Below are positions 14,682 through 15,997 of a stretch of DNA of 15,997 nt, one piece after another. The position numbers and the translations under genes were made by a program. The stretch's first letter is position 1. Every line of letters begins with the position of its first letter. Below the pieces are notes generated by a model. The model saw nothing but the letters and a program-made list of their open reading frames with translations, did not search any database and had not been told where the DNA came from. The DNA is from Flavobacteriales bacterium UBA7325 (GTDB taxonomy: Bacteria; Bacteroidota; Bacteroidia; Flavobacteriales_D; Crocinitomicaceae), in contig DKPV01000041.1 of NCBI GenBank assembly GCA_002471375.1, forward strand, positions 1-15,997, in the 5' to 3' direction.

Positions 14682-15995
14682 ATGAGAATTCTCTTTTTCC
14701 TACTACTTCTTCCTGTTTTTGGATATACACAGGTAATTTCTTCAAATAACACAAAGGCAGATATCTTTCATGTGTATAAAGAGTACTCGAAGGAAAAAAG
14801 TGCGTCGAGTTTATTGCGTAAACGTTTTCCGGTACATACTATTCACGGTAAGGAATATGTTTCATTCCTAGGAATCACCAACGATAATTTCAATAAACAA
14901 GAGCTTGAATCTGAGGGGATATTGATTGGTGCTCATGTAGGAAATGTCATAAGTTTAAAGTACCCTCTATCGGAGCTCTATCAAGTTTTATCGATATCTG
15001 GTCTAGAACGTATAGAAATGGCCGGAATGATTAAACCAAAATTGAACAAAATACCTGGGGATGTGCGAGCTGACAGCGTTTGGGCTGGATATGGATTACC
15101 AGAAGGTTACACAGGGAAAGATGTAATAATCGGAGTAACTGATTGGGGCTTTGACTACTCCTCTCCGATGTTCTACGATACTACATTAGCGAATACAAGA
15201 ATCATAGCAGCATGGGACCAATTTAAAACTTCTGGTCCGGCTCCTTCAGGATACAGCTATGGAACTGAATTTACAACATTGGCAGAGTTTAATTCAGCAG
15301 GTGCTGATACTGCAAACATCTATTCCTATGCAACACATGGAACTCATGTTGCTGGTATTGCAGGAGGATCTGGAGCTGGAACTCCCTATCGCGGAGTTGC
15401 ATTTGAATCAAACTTCTTGTTCACTACTTTCCTAGTTGATGAAGCATCTGTATTTGACGCTTGGCAATGGATGTACGACAAAGCACAGTCTGAAGGGAAA
15501 CGACTTGTAATAAATATGAGCTGGGGATTATACCACATGGGCGCCATAGATGGAACATCTATCTTGAGTCAAGGATTGGATATTTTTTCAGATTTGCATG
15601 TTGTCTTTGTTACATCCGCTGGAAATAACGGTCAGGTGAACTTTCATTTGGAAAAGGATTTTGCTGGAGATACTGTTCTATCGAATATTGGTTTTTATAG
15701 CTCGACGACATTAGCGAGTCTCTGGGGACAAAGTATACATATGTGGGGAGACGCAGGAAATGATTTCTCCGGTGGATTTAGGGTATTAAATAGTTCGAAT
15801 GTATTCCTAGGTGAAAGCCCTAACTACTCTACACTCACGACAACTTCCTACATAGATAGCTTTATAGTTGTTAATGCTGTGGATACAATCTGGTACAACC
15901 TTTCAGCAGACAATGCCTACCCAAGTAACGGACGTCCTCAGATAAGAATGCGAATTAAAAAGCCGCCATCAGGAATTAGGAATTTACAAAGCTAG
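14682..15995 (+). CDS. Subtilisin-like S8 serine peptidase, frame ends before the catalytic Ser
   Basis: The visible 437 codons begin with a signal peptide (MRILFFLLLLPVFGYTQ) and a propeptide-like region (about 20-125). The first part of an S8 subtilase domain follows: catalytic Asp154 in GVTDWGFD, His219 in THGTHVAG, NMSWG (278-282) and the oxyanion-hole Asn315 in SAGNNG. After that comes a beta-rich insertion (about 318-425) as seen in large secreted Bacteroidota subtilases. The frame then meets TAG at 15993-15995, so the GTS-type serine motif and any C-terminal sorting domain are missing. Dropping one A from the run at 15957-15961 would let the frame run open to the window end (reading RIKSRHQELGIYKAS). 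Either the gene is frameshifted, the base is an error, or it is a truncated pseudogene. It has its own good promoter upstream. Confidence 0.75.
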   Translation: MRILFFLLLLPVFGYTQVISSNNTKADIFHVYKEYSKEKSASSLLRKRFPVHTIHGKEYVSFLGITNDNFNKQELESEGILIGAHVGNVISLKYPLSELYQVLSISGLERIEMAGMIKPKLNKIPGDVRADSVWAGYGLPEGYTGKDVIIGVTDWGFDYSSPMFYDTTLANTRIIAAWDQFKTSGPAPSGYSYGTEFTTLAEFNSAGADTANIYSYATHGTHVAGIAGGSGAGTPYRGVAFESNFLFTTFLVDEASVFDAWQWMYDKAQSEGKRLVINMSWGLYHMGAIDGTSILSQGLDIFSDLHVVFVTSAGNNGQVNFHLEKDFAGDTVLSNIGFYSSTTLASLWGQSIHMWGDAGNDFSGGFRVLNSSNVFLGESPNYSTLTTTSYIDSFIVVNAVDTIWYNLSADNAYPSNGRPQIRMRIKKPPSGIRNLQS

Positions 15996-15997
15996 CT

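Noticed and set aside
1..15997. Search by eye for CRISPR arrays, tRNA genes, insertion sequences, toxin-antitoxin pairs or phage genes
   Set aside because: No regularly spaced repeats, cloverleaf-like genes, transposase motifs or small paired genes were seen. The only sizeable duplication is the tandem TlpA-like pair.

Overview
The window looks like chromosomal DNA of an AT-rich Bacteroidota bacterium, most likely in Flavobacteriales. The basis is the protein families (DUF4369/TlpA thioredoxins, the Bacteroidota-type GatB without zinc cysteines, a DUF7033-like deacetylase, a large subtilase with an inserted domain), the absence of clear Shine-Dalgarno sites, and promoter-like TTTG-N19-TAnnTTTG sequences. 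The assignment rests on recognising families by eye; no search was run. No tRNA, rRNA, CRISPR array, insertion sequence or phage gene was seen. Gene density is high, and no gene-free stretch exceeds 300 bases.

Left part (1-5408): the tail of ftsK (+) converges on a minus-strand cluster across a bidirectional hairpin terminator. Read in transcription order, the minus-strand genes are radC, wecB (UDP-GlcNAc 2-epimerase), a polysaccharide-deacetylase-like protein, a DUF423 membrane protein, a PhnP-like metallo-beta-lactamase-fold hydrolase and fabI. Junctions from radC to the hydrolase are 8 bp or less, abutting, or overlapping, so these five are probably one transcript. fabI follows after 49 bp and has its own promoter-like box.

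Middle and right part (5576-14616): a divergent plus-strand series starts with a GH3 (NagZ-like) lipoprotein. It continues as a tightly packed eight-gene run: VTC-domain protein, DUF4956 membrane protein, lpxK, purine nucleoside phosphorylase, gatB, two tandem TlpA-like thioredoxin proteins, and lpxH. Gaps in the run are 12 bp or less, or genes overlap. Two lipid A enzymes (LpxK, LpxH) sit among envelope redox proteins and housekeeping nucleoside and tRNA functions.

Right end (14634-15997): a subtilisin-like S8 protease starts behind a very good Bacteroidota-type promoter. Its reading frame hits a stop two bases before the window ends, before any catalytic serine; a single-base change in an A5 run would reopen it.

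Nothing here is clearly a new defence or mobile system. The items most worth a second look are the VTC-DUF4956 pair without a CotH partner in the window, the tandem TlpA pair with different predicted anchoring, a PNP with Asp at the base-specificity position, and the interrupted S8 gene.
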